Of a DNA stretch of 20,178 nucleotides, positions 1 through 5,994 are shown one piece after another. The stretch lies in the NCBI GenBank assembly GCA_005878515.1, contig VBLZ01000068.1, positions 1 through 20,178 of the forward strand, written 5' to 3'. Within the stretch, counting starts at the first letter, position 1; every line of letters begins with the position of its first letter. The position numbers were made by a program, and so were the translations under genes. The notes under the pieces were generated by a model. The model was not told the DNA's origin, did not search any database, and worked only from the letters and a program-made list of their open reading frames with translations. Source of the stretch: Methanobacteriota archaeon (lineage in GTDB: Archaea; Thermoplasmatota; Thermoplasmata; RBG-16-68-12).

Positions 1-2
1 TC

Positions 3-278
3 TCGAGCGCGGTGAACGCGTCCGCCTTCAACCCGTGGTACCTGGCGCTCGCGGTCTCCGGCGTCCTGAACAGCGCCCTGTCCCTCTACTACTACGCGCG
101 GGTGATCTGGTACATGTACATCCTCGAGCCGGAGGCGGGCACGGCCAAGGAGCCCGTCGCTCGGTCGATCAGTGCCGCGGTGTTCGTCGCCCTGGCGATC
201 GTCATGTTGACGGCCGTGATCGCCGTGTTCTTCTTCGGCTACCTGACGGATGCGGCGCGCTCGTTCTTCGGATTCTGA
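3..278 (+). CDS. nuoN: NADH/F420H2 dehydrogenase subunit N-like, C-terminal fragment
   Basis: The window opens inside this gene; the reading frame is open from base 3 to the TGA at 276-278, giving about 91 residues. Visible are two hydrophobic helices separated by a polar loop. The first contains the segment GVLNSALSLYYYARV, which resembles the conserved C-terminal region of NuoN/FpoN (GVLNS...YYYLR). These are antiporter-like subunits that pump protons in the membrane arm of complex I or the archaeal F420H2 dehydrogenase. The GTG at base 12 is internal to the frame and is not taken as the start. Which electron donor is used cannot be told from this fragment. Upstream nuo/fpo genes would be expected outside the window. 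Confidence 0.8.
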   Translation, partial: SSAVNASAFNPWYLALAVSGVLNSALSLYYYARVIWYMYILEPEAGTAKEPVARSISAAVFVALAIVMLTAVIAVFFFGYLTDAARSFFGF

Positions 279-318
279 GCACGACGGCGCCGGATTCGCG
301 TCCGACTCCCCTCCGAAG

Positions 319-326
319 ACTTTTAT
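319..326 (+). promoter_or_regulatory. TATA-like box for DNA polymerase IV gene
   Basis: The T-rich stretch CTTTTATC stands out in GC-rich sequence. Its centre lies about 30 nt before the ATG at 353, as expected for an archaeal TATA box feeding a transcript with a very short leader. This supports 353 rather than 341 as the start. Confidence 0.55.
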
Positions 327-352
327 CCCCCACGCCGACCATGAGGAGGCGC

Positions 353-1477
353 ATGGCCTCTCCATCGCCCGGTTCGCGGGTCATCCTCCACGTCGACATG
401 GACGCGTTCTACGCGTCCGTCGAGGTCCGCGAGAGTCCCGCCCTCGAGGGGAAACCGGTCGTCGTGGGAGCGGACCCGAGGGAGCATCCGCGCGGCGTCG
501 TGTTGACGGCGAGCTACGAGGCCCGGCAGTACGGCGTGCGATCGGCGATGTCGTGCATCGAGGCGTCGCGGCGTTGTCCGCAGGCCGTGTTCGTGCCCCC
601 GCACTTCGAGCTCTACGGTCGGGTCAGCGGAGAGATCATGGACACCCTCCGGACCTTCGCGGACCGGCTGCAGCCGAGTGGAATCGAGGAGGGCTTCCTC
701 GATGTCACGATTCGTACCGGCGGCAGCTTCGCGCACGCACAGGATCTCGCGCGGGAGATTAAGGGCGCGATCCGCGACCGGCATCGCCTCACCTGTTCCA
801 TCGGGGTCGCTCCGACGAAAGCGATCGCAAAGATCGCCTCGGACCTTCAGAAGCCGGACGGGCTCACGGTCGTCTCGCCGGACGAGGTCGTCGTCTTCCT
901 GGCACCGATCTCCGTGCGGAAGATCCTCGGGGTGGGTCCGAAGACCGCCGAGCGGCTCAAGGAGATCGGTCTCGAGTCGATCGCGGACGTCCAGGTATAC
1001 AACCGCCAGGATCTCATCGAGCTCCTCGGGGCCTTCGGCGAGTACCTGCATGACGTATCGATGGGCCGCGACGCCGAAGAGGTCATCGAGCCCACGGGCC
1101 CCCCGGAGTCGATCAGCACCGAGATGACGTTCGAGAAGGACCTCGGCGCCTACGATGCCGTGTGGCCGGAACTGGAGGCGATGGCGAAGTCCCTCCACGA
1201 ACAACTCGTCCATGAGAAGTACGCATTCCGCACGGTGACGCTCAAGGCCAAGTACTCGAACTTCGAGATTCACACACGCTCGAAGAGCCTGAAGATTCAT
1301 TCGACGGACCTGGAGCCCATCCTGATCCTCAGTCAGACGATGCTCAAAGAGGTCCTCGCCTCCGGCCGCAAGATCCGCCTCGTGGGCGTGCGGTTGTCCA
1401 ATCTGCTCGAGCGGGCGGCGCCCCAGACCACGCTGTCGAAGTGGACGCCGATCCGCGAACCGGTCACCGACTCGTGA
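353..1477 (+). CDS. dinB: Y-family DNA polymerase IV (Dpo4/DinB)
   Basis: Lesion-bypass DNA polymerase of about 374 residues, the usual size for archaeal Dpo4. Visible motifs are the N-terminal metal site DMDAFYASVE (D15, D17, with Y20 as likely steric gate), the YEARQYGVRSAM finger segment (about 55-66), the palm CSIGVAPTKAIAKIAS (148-163), and the helix-hairpin-helix thumb ILGVGPKTAERL (191-202). A little-finger domain follows (about 250-350). The motif usually written SIDEAYLD reads GIEEGFLD here, so one catalytic Asp is replaced by Glu (E112-E113). Near the C-terminus, QTTLSKW (358-364) resembles a PCNA-interacting box. ATG 341 is also in frame, but the TATA box at 319-326 and the AGGAGG at 344-349 favour ATG 353. 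The gene converges with the next one and overlaps it by 14 bp. Confidence 0.93.
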   Translation: MASPSPGSRVILHVDMDAFYASVEVRESPALEGKPVVVGADPREHPRGVVLTASYEARQYGVRSAMSCIEASRRCPQAVFVPPHFELYGRVSGEIMDTLRTFADRLQPSGIEEGFLDVTIRTGGSFAHAQDLAREIKGAIRDRHRLTCSIGVAPTKAIAKIASDLQKPDGLTVVSPDEVVVFLAPISVRKILGVGPKTAERLKEIGLESIADVQVYNRQDLIELLGAFGEYLHDVSMGRDAEEVIEPTGPPESISTEMTFEKDLGAYDAVWPELEAMAKSLHEQLVHEKYAFRTVTLKAKYSNFEIHTRSKSLKIHSTDLEPILILSQTMLKEVLASGRKIRLVGVRLSNLLERAAPQTTLSKWTPIREPVTDS

Positions 1478-1676
1478 ACGATCCCGAGACGATGATCTGC
1501 ACCGGGATTTCCTCGAGGGTCCGTGGGAGCGCCGCGAGGATCTTGGGGTTGTCGTCCGTCACATAGACGCAAATGCAGTCCCGGCCCTCCTTTCGGCCGA
1601 TCCCCACACCGACGACGCCGGGAAGGCTCATCAGACGCTCCTCGTGCTTCCGTTTGACCGCCTTGACCGTGGCCAT
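1464..1676 (-). CDS. Small conserved-looking protein with GVVGVGIG motif (70 aa)
   Basis: A 70-residue protein starting MATVKAVK. It has the pattern SLPGVVGVGIG, then ICVYV, then LPRTLEEIPVQI, ending in a short VSGSF strand. This beta-strand pattern resembles small proteins and N-terminal segments of trypsin-like/Nal1-type proteins with VxGVGxG motifs; that likeness is recalled from memory and no function follows from it. The frame is open back to 1775, but the ATG at 1674-1676 is chosen because a TATATG box sits about 30 nt upstream on the same strand and the residues before it look non-conserved. Its last 14 bp overlap the 3' end of the polymerase gene tail to tail. No signal peptide, membrane segment or catalytic residues are visible. 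Confidence 0.65.
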   Translation of the reverse strand: MATVKAVKRKHEERLMSLPGVVGVGIGRKEGRDCICVYVTDDNPKILAALPRTLEEIPVQIIVSGSFTSR

Positions 1677-1702
1677 CGTCTGTTCCTTCAATGCGTCCGC
1701 GG

Positions 1703-1709
1703 CATATAG
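1703..1709 (-). promoter_or_regulatory. TATA-like box for the 70-aa protein gene
   Basis: On the minus strand this reads CTATATG, centred about 30 nt before the ATG at 1676. It lies in the 95-bp gap after the malic enzyme stop, so the small gene probably has its own promoter rather than relying on readthrough. Confidence 0.5.
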
Positions 1710-1771
1710 CCGTCGCGAACCGAGAATCCCGAGTCGTCGAATTGAGCTCACTGCGTCTAGACGCCACGATA

Positions 1772-3166
1772 TCAAGGCGGAGGCGGCCGGATGAACCCTT
1801 CCTGCATGAGGGACTTTGTCTCTTCGCGGGCCCTGCGGATCATCTCGAGGGCTCCCTGGTACAGTGTGTCGCGAGTCTTCGTCTCCCGAGCGATCCCCTG
1901 TTGCATCGCCTTGAGGGCCACTGCGGTCGCCTCCCGGGCGAAGACGTCGATCTCATCCATCGTCGGCACGATGTGCGTTTCGTCGAGGCCTTTCTCCTCC
2001 GCGACCTTCGCGAGTTCCTCCGCGGCCGCGATGCACATCTCGTCCGTGATCGTGCGCGCGCGGACGTCCAGTGTGCCGCGGAAGATCCCGGGGAAACCAA
2101 GGCTGTTGTTGACCTGGTTCGGGAAGTCGGACCGTCCGGTCGCGATCACACGGGCCCCGGCCTCCGCGGCTTCCCATGGCCAAATCTCCGGCACCGGGTT
2201 CGCGATGACGAACAGGATGGAATCGTCGGCCATCGACGCGACCCAGTCCTTCTGGATGACCCCGGGGCCGGGTCTCGAGGCCGCGATCGTGACGTCCGCG
2301 TCCCGCATCGCATCGGCGATCCCTCCTTCTCGATCGCCGCCGTTTGTGATGAGGGCGAGTTCCCATTTCTCCGCGTACTCGTTCGCCGCCACTTCGACAT
2401 CTTCCCGGTGACGGCAGACGATCCCCTTCGAGTCGACGAGGATCAGGTGTTCCGGTTTTGCACCGGCCTCGATCAGGAGCTTCGCGGTCCGGATGTTGGA
2501 GGCCCCTGCGCCGACGAGCGTGATCGTGACGTCGGCCATCTTCTTCCCCACGACCTTGAGCGCGTTGATCAGACCGGCGACGTTGATCGTCGCGGTGCCT
2601 TGTTGGTCGTCGTGCCACACCGCGATCTCACACTCCTTCCGGAGCCGTTGCAGAATCGAGAAACACTTCGGCTGCGCGATGTCCTCGAGGTTGACACCGC
2701 CGAACGAGGGCGTGATGAGCTTGACCGTCTCGATGATTTTCTCGGGGTCCTTCGTCGCGAGCGGAATCGGGAACGCGTCGACGCCTCCGAGATACTTGAA
2801 CAACAGGGACTTGCCTTCCATGACGGGCAATCCGGCCTCGGGCCCGATGTCGCCGAGGCCCAGGACGCGCGTCCCGTCCGTTACGATGGCGACTTGATTC
2901 CACTTGTTCGTCAGGGTCCACACCTTGCTCGGGTCCGCGGCGATGTCGAGGCAGGGCTGCGCGACCCCCGGGGTGTACCAGATCGCGAAGTCGTTGAAGC
3001 TGCGGACGGGCACCCGCGGGACGATCTCGATCTTGCCTTGGTAGTACGGGTGGTACTTCGCGGACTGTTCCTTCGGAAGGTTCGCGCGCTTCAGGTTCTC
3101 TTCGACTTCCTTGGGAGTCGGCGCTTTCACGCCTTTGTCGCCCCCGCGCTTTTTCGTGGCCACCAT
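1772..3166 (-). CDS. NAD(P)-dependent malic enzyme
   Basis: Oxidative decarboxylation of malate to pyruvate and CO2 with NAD(P) reduction, in the cytoplasm; it links the TCA cycle with pyruvate. The product of 464 residues is a short malic enzyme without a phosphotransacetylase tail. Visible motifs are YTPGVA (64-69), LGDIGPEAGLPVMEGKS (104-120) with K119 as the likely catalytic lysine, the metal-binding NLEDI (159-163) and HDDQQGTA (185-192), the Rossmann loop GAGASN (219-224), and GRSDFPNQVNN (344-354). An upstream extension to 3280 is open, but its residues look non-coding. ATG 3166 is chosen because the preceding TTTAAG box lies about 44 nt upstream and the family normally has only a short N-terminal stretch before the GKIEIVPRVPV region. 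Cofactor preference (NAD or NADP) cannot be decided by eye. Confidence 0.93.
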   Translation of the reverse strand: MVATKKRGGDKGVKAPTPKEVEENLKRANLPKEQSAKYHPYYQGKIEIVPRVPVRSFNDFAIWYTPGVAQPCLDIAADPSKVWTLTNKWNQVAIVTDGTRVLGLGDIGPEAGLPVMEGKSLLFKYLGGVDAFPIPLATKDPEKIIETVKLITPSFGGVNLEDIAQPKCFSILQRLRKECEIAVWHDDQQGTATINVAGLINALKVVGKKMADVTITLVGAGASNIRTAKLLIEAGAKPEHLILVDSKGIVCRHREDVEVAANEYAEKWELALITNGGDREGGIADAMRDADVTIAASRPGPGVIQKDWVASMADDSILFVIANPVPEIWPWEAAEAGARVIATGRSDFPNQVNNSLGFPGIFRGTLDVRARTITDEMCIAAAEELAKVAEEKGLDETHIVPTMDEIDVFAREATAVALKAMQQGIARETKTRDTLYQGALEMIRRAREETKSLMQEGFIRPPPP

Positions 3167-3206
3167 GGAAGCACCAAGAGAGGACGCGAAGAGAGTTCCG
3201 GGCTCG

Positions 3207-3214
3207 CTTAAACC
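3207..3214 (-). promoter_or_regulatory. TATA-like box for malic enzyme
   Basis: The minus strand reads GGTTTAAG, about 44 nt before ATG 3166, implying a leader of roughly 18 nt. No Shine-Dalgarno sequence is visible in that leader. Confidence 0.4.
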
Positions 3215-3324
3215 TTTGGACCAAGTCATCACGCAATGCGGGAAGAGACCGGATTCTCCCGGACCAAGGCCGATTTTCACTTTCGGCTAACTCTCCCGCA
3301 CGAACGAAGATGAACCTCGGAGCC

Positions 3325-3342
3325 TTCGGACATTTGTCCGAA
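3325..3342. repeat. 18-bp palindromic element, copy 1
   Basis: TTCGGACATTTGTCCGAA is a perfect inverted repeat, with 8-bp arms and a TT centre. It is centred about 22 nt before the ATG at 3356, where a TATA box would normally sit for a short-leader gene. It is the first of four copies in the locus. As RNA it could form a 7-bp stem with an AUUU loop. It may be an operator or an RNA hairpin. Confidence 0.85.
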
Positions 3343-3355
3343 AAAGGCGACGACC

Positions 3356-3808
3356 ATGGTCCGGAGATCCACAATCAAATGGGTGCGCGAAGGCAAGGCT
3401 ATTGGACGCGAATCCGGGTTCATCGTGACCTGGGATGTGAACAGCAGCGATCGGGCTATGGCCCATCGCCTACAGCGATTCGTGTATGGCGACACGGCTC
3501 GTTCCAACGGGAGGGAGTACCGGTATCCGGGATTCGTCGAGAAGACGGGTGTTCGCTATCTCGGTCAATCGGTCATCTTCGTGCGCCCGAATCTGCTGGG
3601 CGAACTCGTCGACTTCTTGTCGAAGTCTCGGATCGAGCACGAGGTCACCGCTGCCGCGGTCGGACAGAGCCGCGGTTGGACAATTTCGGGTATCTGTCCG
3701 AAGCGCGTGGTTAGTGTGAGGGACGCCACCCTGGTCGTTTTCGGGCTTTTGTCCGAAATCCCTGGTGGTCCGGTGTCTACGATCCCTTCCATGTCTGCTC
3801 CGGTCTGA
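3356..3808 (+). CDS. Conserved-looking small protein of unknown function, possible 3' readthrough extension
   Basis: A 150-residue frame starting MVRRSTIKWVREGKAIG. Roughly the first 100 residues look like an intact soluble alpha/beta protein with well-spaced conserved-looking segments: GRESGFIVTWDV (17-28), LQRFVYG (39-45), YRYPGFVE (55-62), GVRYLGQSVIFV (65-76), and a C-terminal helix before EHEVTAAAVG. I do not recognise a named family with confidence. After about residue 103 the sequence no longer looks protein-like and runs across repeat copies 2 and 3. The stop at 3806-3808 lies just before copy 4. The natural stop may have been lost, or the real product may be shorter. No clear TATA box or Shine-Dalgarno is present; palindrome copy 1 occupies that place. 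It is divergent from malic enzyme. Confidence 0.6.
   Translation: MVRRSTIKWVREGKAIGRESGFIVTWDVNSSDRAMAHRLQRFVYGDTARSNGREYRYPGFVEKTGVRYLGQSVIFVRPNLLGELVDFLSKSRIEHEVTAAAVGQSRGWTISGICPKRVVSVRDATLVVFGLLSEIPGGPVSTIPSMSAPV
3685..3702. repeat. 18-bp palindromic element, copy 2
   Basis: TTCGGGTATCTGTCCGAA. The right half TGTCCGAA is identical to copy 1; the left half carries A-to-G and C-to-T changes. It lies inside the open frame 3356-3808. As plus-strand RNA the 7-bp stem is preserved by two G-U wobbles around an AUCU loop. Confidence 0.8.
3740..3757. repeat. 18-bp palindromic element, copy 3
   Basis: TTCGGGCTTTTGTCCGAA starts 55 bp after the start of copy 2. With one flanking base on each side it forms an 8-bp RNA stem with one G-U wobble and a UUUU loop. 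It falls in a different codon phase from copy 2, so it is conserved as nucleic acid and not as peptide. Confidence 0.8.
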
Positions 3809-3812
3809 GGAT

Positions 3813-3830
3813 TTCGGGCACATGTCCGAA
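3813..3830. repeat. 18-bp palindromic element, copy 4
   Basis: TTCGGGCACATGTCCGAA starts 73 bp after the start of copy 3. It contains the candidate ATG (3822) of the HEXXH protein gene. It is either a site at that gene's promoter or an RNA hairpin (loop ACAU) that presents or hides the start codon. Confidence 0.8.
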
Positions 3831-4607
3831 CACCCGCAAAGGTTTTTCCGGATCCCTCGCGTGGCCCGCTCCGTGCTCACTGCGGTCGTGGATCGTTCGG
3901 GTCGTGGCGGAACTCGCAAGGTGAAGGCCGCCTTCGAGGAAGTGGCAGCTCGCTATGAGGAGCACGGCCTCCGCGTCTCATGGCCTGTGTCCGCCGAGAT
4001 TGTCTCGATGGCTATCATGGGAGCCACGAAGTCGAGCGATTCCTCGCACACCCTGTTCGTGTCCGTCCGCGCCGTCGAGTCCGGCCTCCTCGACGGGCTC
4101 ATCGCACACGAGATGGGCCACATGCTCCGGACCGAATCGGGGCACGCGTCCCACAACGCCGAGGTCTTCCGAGCGTTGTCCCGCGAAGTCCGGATCCCGC
4201 GGGCGGCCGAAGGCGCCTTCTCGGCGGCGTTCAACCACATCCAGGACATCTACGCCGATGATTACGCGTTCCTCGTGTTCTCGACGGACGGGGACGACCG
4301 CGCGTACGAGTTCTTTTCGCAATGGATCGAGGGCAACGCGTCGATGCGGGGACGCAACCGATGGAAGAACGTCAGCCTCGCCGCGACCAATGGCTTTGCG
4401 CTCGGGAACCTCCTCCGGCACGGTCGGCTGTCGAAGGACGATCCGCTCTGGGAGCGGGCGCATGCGTTCGACCGCGAAGCCGGATTCGAGGCCGTCGCGG
4501 CGCTCGCGAACTTCTACGCGAAGCTTCCGGAGGATCCCTCACCCGAGGCGTTTGTGACCCAGGTAAACACCCTCGCCACGGTGATGACACGGGCCGCGTC
4601 ATCGTAG
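3822..4607 (+). CDS. HEXXH zinc metalloprotein, archaeal DUF5781-like
   Basis: A 261-residue soluble protein if it starts at ATG 3822. The zinc-protease signature HEMGH is at 96-100, inside LLDGLIAHEMGHMLRTESGH. A second conserved-looking segment, NHIQDIYADDYAF (138-150), could supply the third metal ligand. The arrangement resembles archaeal DUF5781-type minimal metalloproteins; that assignment is from memory. The frame is open back to 3765, and other in-frame starts are GTG 3861 and GTG 3873, both still upstream of the metal site. ATG 3822 lies within palindrome copy 4; the GTG starts would leave copy 4 as a pure promoter element, with GGTTTTT at 3840-3846 as a weak TATA candidate. No signal peptide or transmembrane helix is seen, so it probably acts in the cytoplasm. 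Substrate is unknown. Confidence 0.75.
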   Translation: MSEHPQRFFRIPRVARSVLTAVVDRSGRGGTRKVKAAFEEVAARYEEHGLRVSWPVSAEIVSMAIMGATKSSDSSHTLFVSVRAVESGLLDGLIAHEMGHMLRTESGHASHNAEVFRALSREVRIPRAAEGAFSAAFNHIQDIYADDYAFLVFSTDGDDRAYEFFSQWIEGNASMRGRNRWKNVSLAATNGFALGNLLRHGRLSKDDPLWERAHAFDREAGFEAVAALANFYAKLPEDPSPEAFVTQVNTLATVMTRAASS

Positions 4608-4617
4608 GGCCCGCAAC

Positions 4618-4625
4618 GTTTAATA
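4618..4625 (+). promoter_or_regulatory. TATA-like box for Mrp ATPase
   Basis: GTTTAATA lies 11 bp after the metalloprotein stop. It is centred about 43 nt before GTG 4665, so a short leader containing the Shine-Dalgarno at 4654-4658 is expected. Confidence 0.55.
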
Positions 4626-4653
4626 CTCGCCCAATGCTGCTTCGATATCTTCA

Positions 4654-4658
4654 GAGGT
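4654..4658 (+). promoter_or_regulatory. Shine-Dalgarno deciding the GTG start of mrp
   Basis: GAGGT lies 6 nt before GTG 4665, supporting that non-ATG start. Confidence 0.55.
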
Positions 4659-4664
4659 AACATC

Positions 4665-5540
4665 GTGGCCGAAGAACTCGAGACCGCTCAGATACCCCCG
4701 CATATCATGGCGGCGATGCGCGAGCGCATGAAGATGGCGCAGCGCATGTCTCGGATCAAACACAAGATTGTGGTGATGTCAGGAAAGGGTGGCGTGGGGA
4801 AAAGCTCCGTCGCCGCGAATCTTGCCGTCGTGCTCGCCGAGGACGGCTCGGCGGGCATCGTCGATGCCGACGTCACGGGACCCGACATCCCGATGCTCAT
4901 GGGCGTCCAGGATGCGCAAGTGAAGGCGACCGACACCGGGATGGAACCGACGGTTGGCCCCGCCGGCGTTAAGGTCATCTCGATGGCACAGCTCATCGAT
5001 CGTGATACCGCGGTCGTGTGGCGCGGGCCCCTGAAGATCAAGGCGCTGAAGCAGATGCTGTCCGACGTCGAGTGGGGGGACCTCGACTACCTGGTCATCG
5101 ATCTTCCACCCGGCACAAGCGATGAACCGCTCAGTGTGGCGCAGGAGATCCCCGACGCGGACGGCGCCGTCGTCGTGACGACACCGCAGCAGGTCTCCCT
5201 CCTGGACGTCCGCAAGTCGATCGCCTTCGCGAAAGCCGTGAAGATGGACATCCTCGGCGTCATCGAGAACATGAGCGGCTTCGTCTGCCCTCATTGCGGC
5301 AAGGAGACGGACATCTTCAAGGTCGGCGGGGGCGAAGCGGCCGCGAAAGAGCTCGGGCTTCCGTTCTTGGGTCGCATTCCCCTGGACCCGCGGATCGTCG
5401 TCGGAGGCGATGCGGGCAAACCGTTCGTCCTCGAACATCCGGACTCCGAGGCGGCGAAGGCGTTCCGTGCCATCGTAAAGAATCTGAAGCCGCACCTGAA
5501 GGAATCGAAGCCACGGCCCACCGGACCGTTGGCGAAGTGA
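4665..5540 (+). CDS. mrp: Mrp/NBP35-type P-loop ATPase, Fe-S cluster carrier
   Basis: A 291-residue ATPase that carries or assembles iron-sulfur clusters for apoproteins in the cytoplasm. Visible are the deviant Walker A SGKGGVGKSS (39-48), switch segment DADVTGPDIP, the LVIDLPPGTSDE Walker B region, and the C-terminal CPHC pair (C208, C211) that bridges a cluster at the dimer interface, preceded by GVIENMSGF. Length and motif order match archaeal ApbC/Mrp proteins; the N-terminal extension is short and lacks the four-cysteine ferredoxin-like motif of NBP35. GTG 4665 is chosen from the Shine-Dalgarno at 4654-4658. It converges on thioredoxin with only 2 bp between stops. The last 20 residues are basic and proline-rich, probably a disordered tail. 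Confidence 0.95.
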   Translation: MAEELETAQIPPHIMAAMRERMKMAQRMSRIKHKIVVMSGKGGVGKSSVAANLAVVLAEDGSAGIVDADVTGPDIPMLMGVQDAQVKATDTGMEPTVGPAGVKVISMAQLIDRDTAVVWRGPLKIKALKQMLSDVEWGDLDYLVIDLPPGTSDEPLSVAQEIPDADGAVVVTTPQQVSLLDVRKSIAFAKAVKMDILGVIENMSGFVCPHCGKETDIFKVGGGEAAAKELGLPFLGRIPLDPRIVVGGDAGKPFVLEHPDSEAAKAFRAIVKNLKPHLKESKPRPTGPLAK

Positions 5541-5542
5541 CG

Positions 5543-5950
5543 TCACGACCAGCGTGCGACGAATGCCTCGACCTGAGGTCGGGGAACCGCGCCGATGATG
5601 CCATCGACCAACTTCCCATCCTTGAACAGGAGCATCGTCGGGATGGAGGCGATTTGGAACCGCTCCGCGGTGCGCGGGTTCTCATCGACGTTCAACTTCC
5701 CAAGACGGAGGGCCGTCGCATGGGCCCTTGCGACCTCCTCGAGGATCGGAGCGACCCGATGGCAAGGGCCGCACCACTCGGCCCAGAAATCGACCAGGAG
5801 GAGACCCGCGCGGCCGACCTCTCGATCGAACGTGGCGTCAGTGAGCCGGATCGGCCCGGTCCAAGCCGCAGTCGCAGGCTTCGGTCCGGTCGTGGCCATG
5901 AGCTCCTGCAGCTTGCGGGCGCGAATCTCGACGAGCTCCGGGTCGTCCAC
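5543..5950 (-). CDS. trxA: Thioredoxin
   Basis: Small disulfide reductase of the thioredoxin fold. The redox motif WCGPC lies in the segment DFWAEWCGPCHRVAPILEE, followed by KLNVDENPRTAERFQI and the cis-proline segment SIPTMLLFKDG. A charged N-terminal helix (DDPELVEIRARKLQELM) precedes the fold, an extension I recall from several archaeal thioredoxins. GTG at 5948-5950 is selected because the minus-strand TTTTATC box is centred about 27 nt upstream, which fits a leaderless transcript. GTG 5962 would fall inside the promoter, and ATG 5899 would remove the N-terminal helix. No signal peptide, so cytoplasmic. The stop is 2 bp from the mrp stop. Confidence 0.93.
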   Translation of the reverse strand: MDDPELVEIRARKLQELMATTGPKPATAAWTGPIRLTDATFDREVGRAGLLLVDFWAEWCGPCHRVAPILEEVARAHATALRLGKLNVDENPRTAERFQIASIPTMLLFKDGKLVDGIIGAVPRPQVEAFVARWS

Positions 5951-5973
5951 GGAGGCGTGCACACCGACAGCCT

Positions 5974-5980
5974 GATAAAA
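5974..5980 (-). promoter_or_regulatory. TATA-like box for thioredoxin gene
   Basis: The minus strand reads TTTTATC in the 44-bp gap after the DUF835 gene. It is centred about 27 nt before GTG 5950. Confidence 0.6.
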
Positions 5981-5994
5981 GGGTTTGTCGCGGC

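Noticed and set aside
35..352. N-terminal extension of the polymerase gene back to base 35
   Set aside because: It overlaps the NuoN coding region in another frame and crosses the TATA-like box at 319-326; the conserved domain begins after 353.
1691..3211. Long open frame (506 codons) on the plus strand opposite malic enzyme
   Set aside because: It is an antisense shadow in GC-rich DNA; the translation is Arg/Asp-rich with no recognisable motif, while the minus strand encodes all malic enzyme motifs.
3685..3757. Peptide repeats encoded by copies 2 and 3
   Set aside because: The two copies lie in different codon phases and encode unrelated peptides (ISGICPK and VFGLLSE), so the conservation is at the nucleotide level.
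3325..3830. CRISPR array
   Set aside because: The repeats are only 18 bp, unevenly spaced (360, 55 and 73 bp between starts), and no cas genes are nearby.
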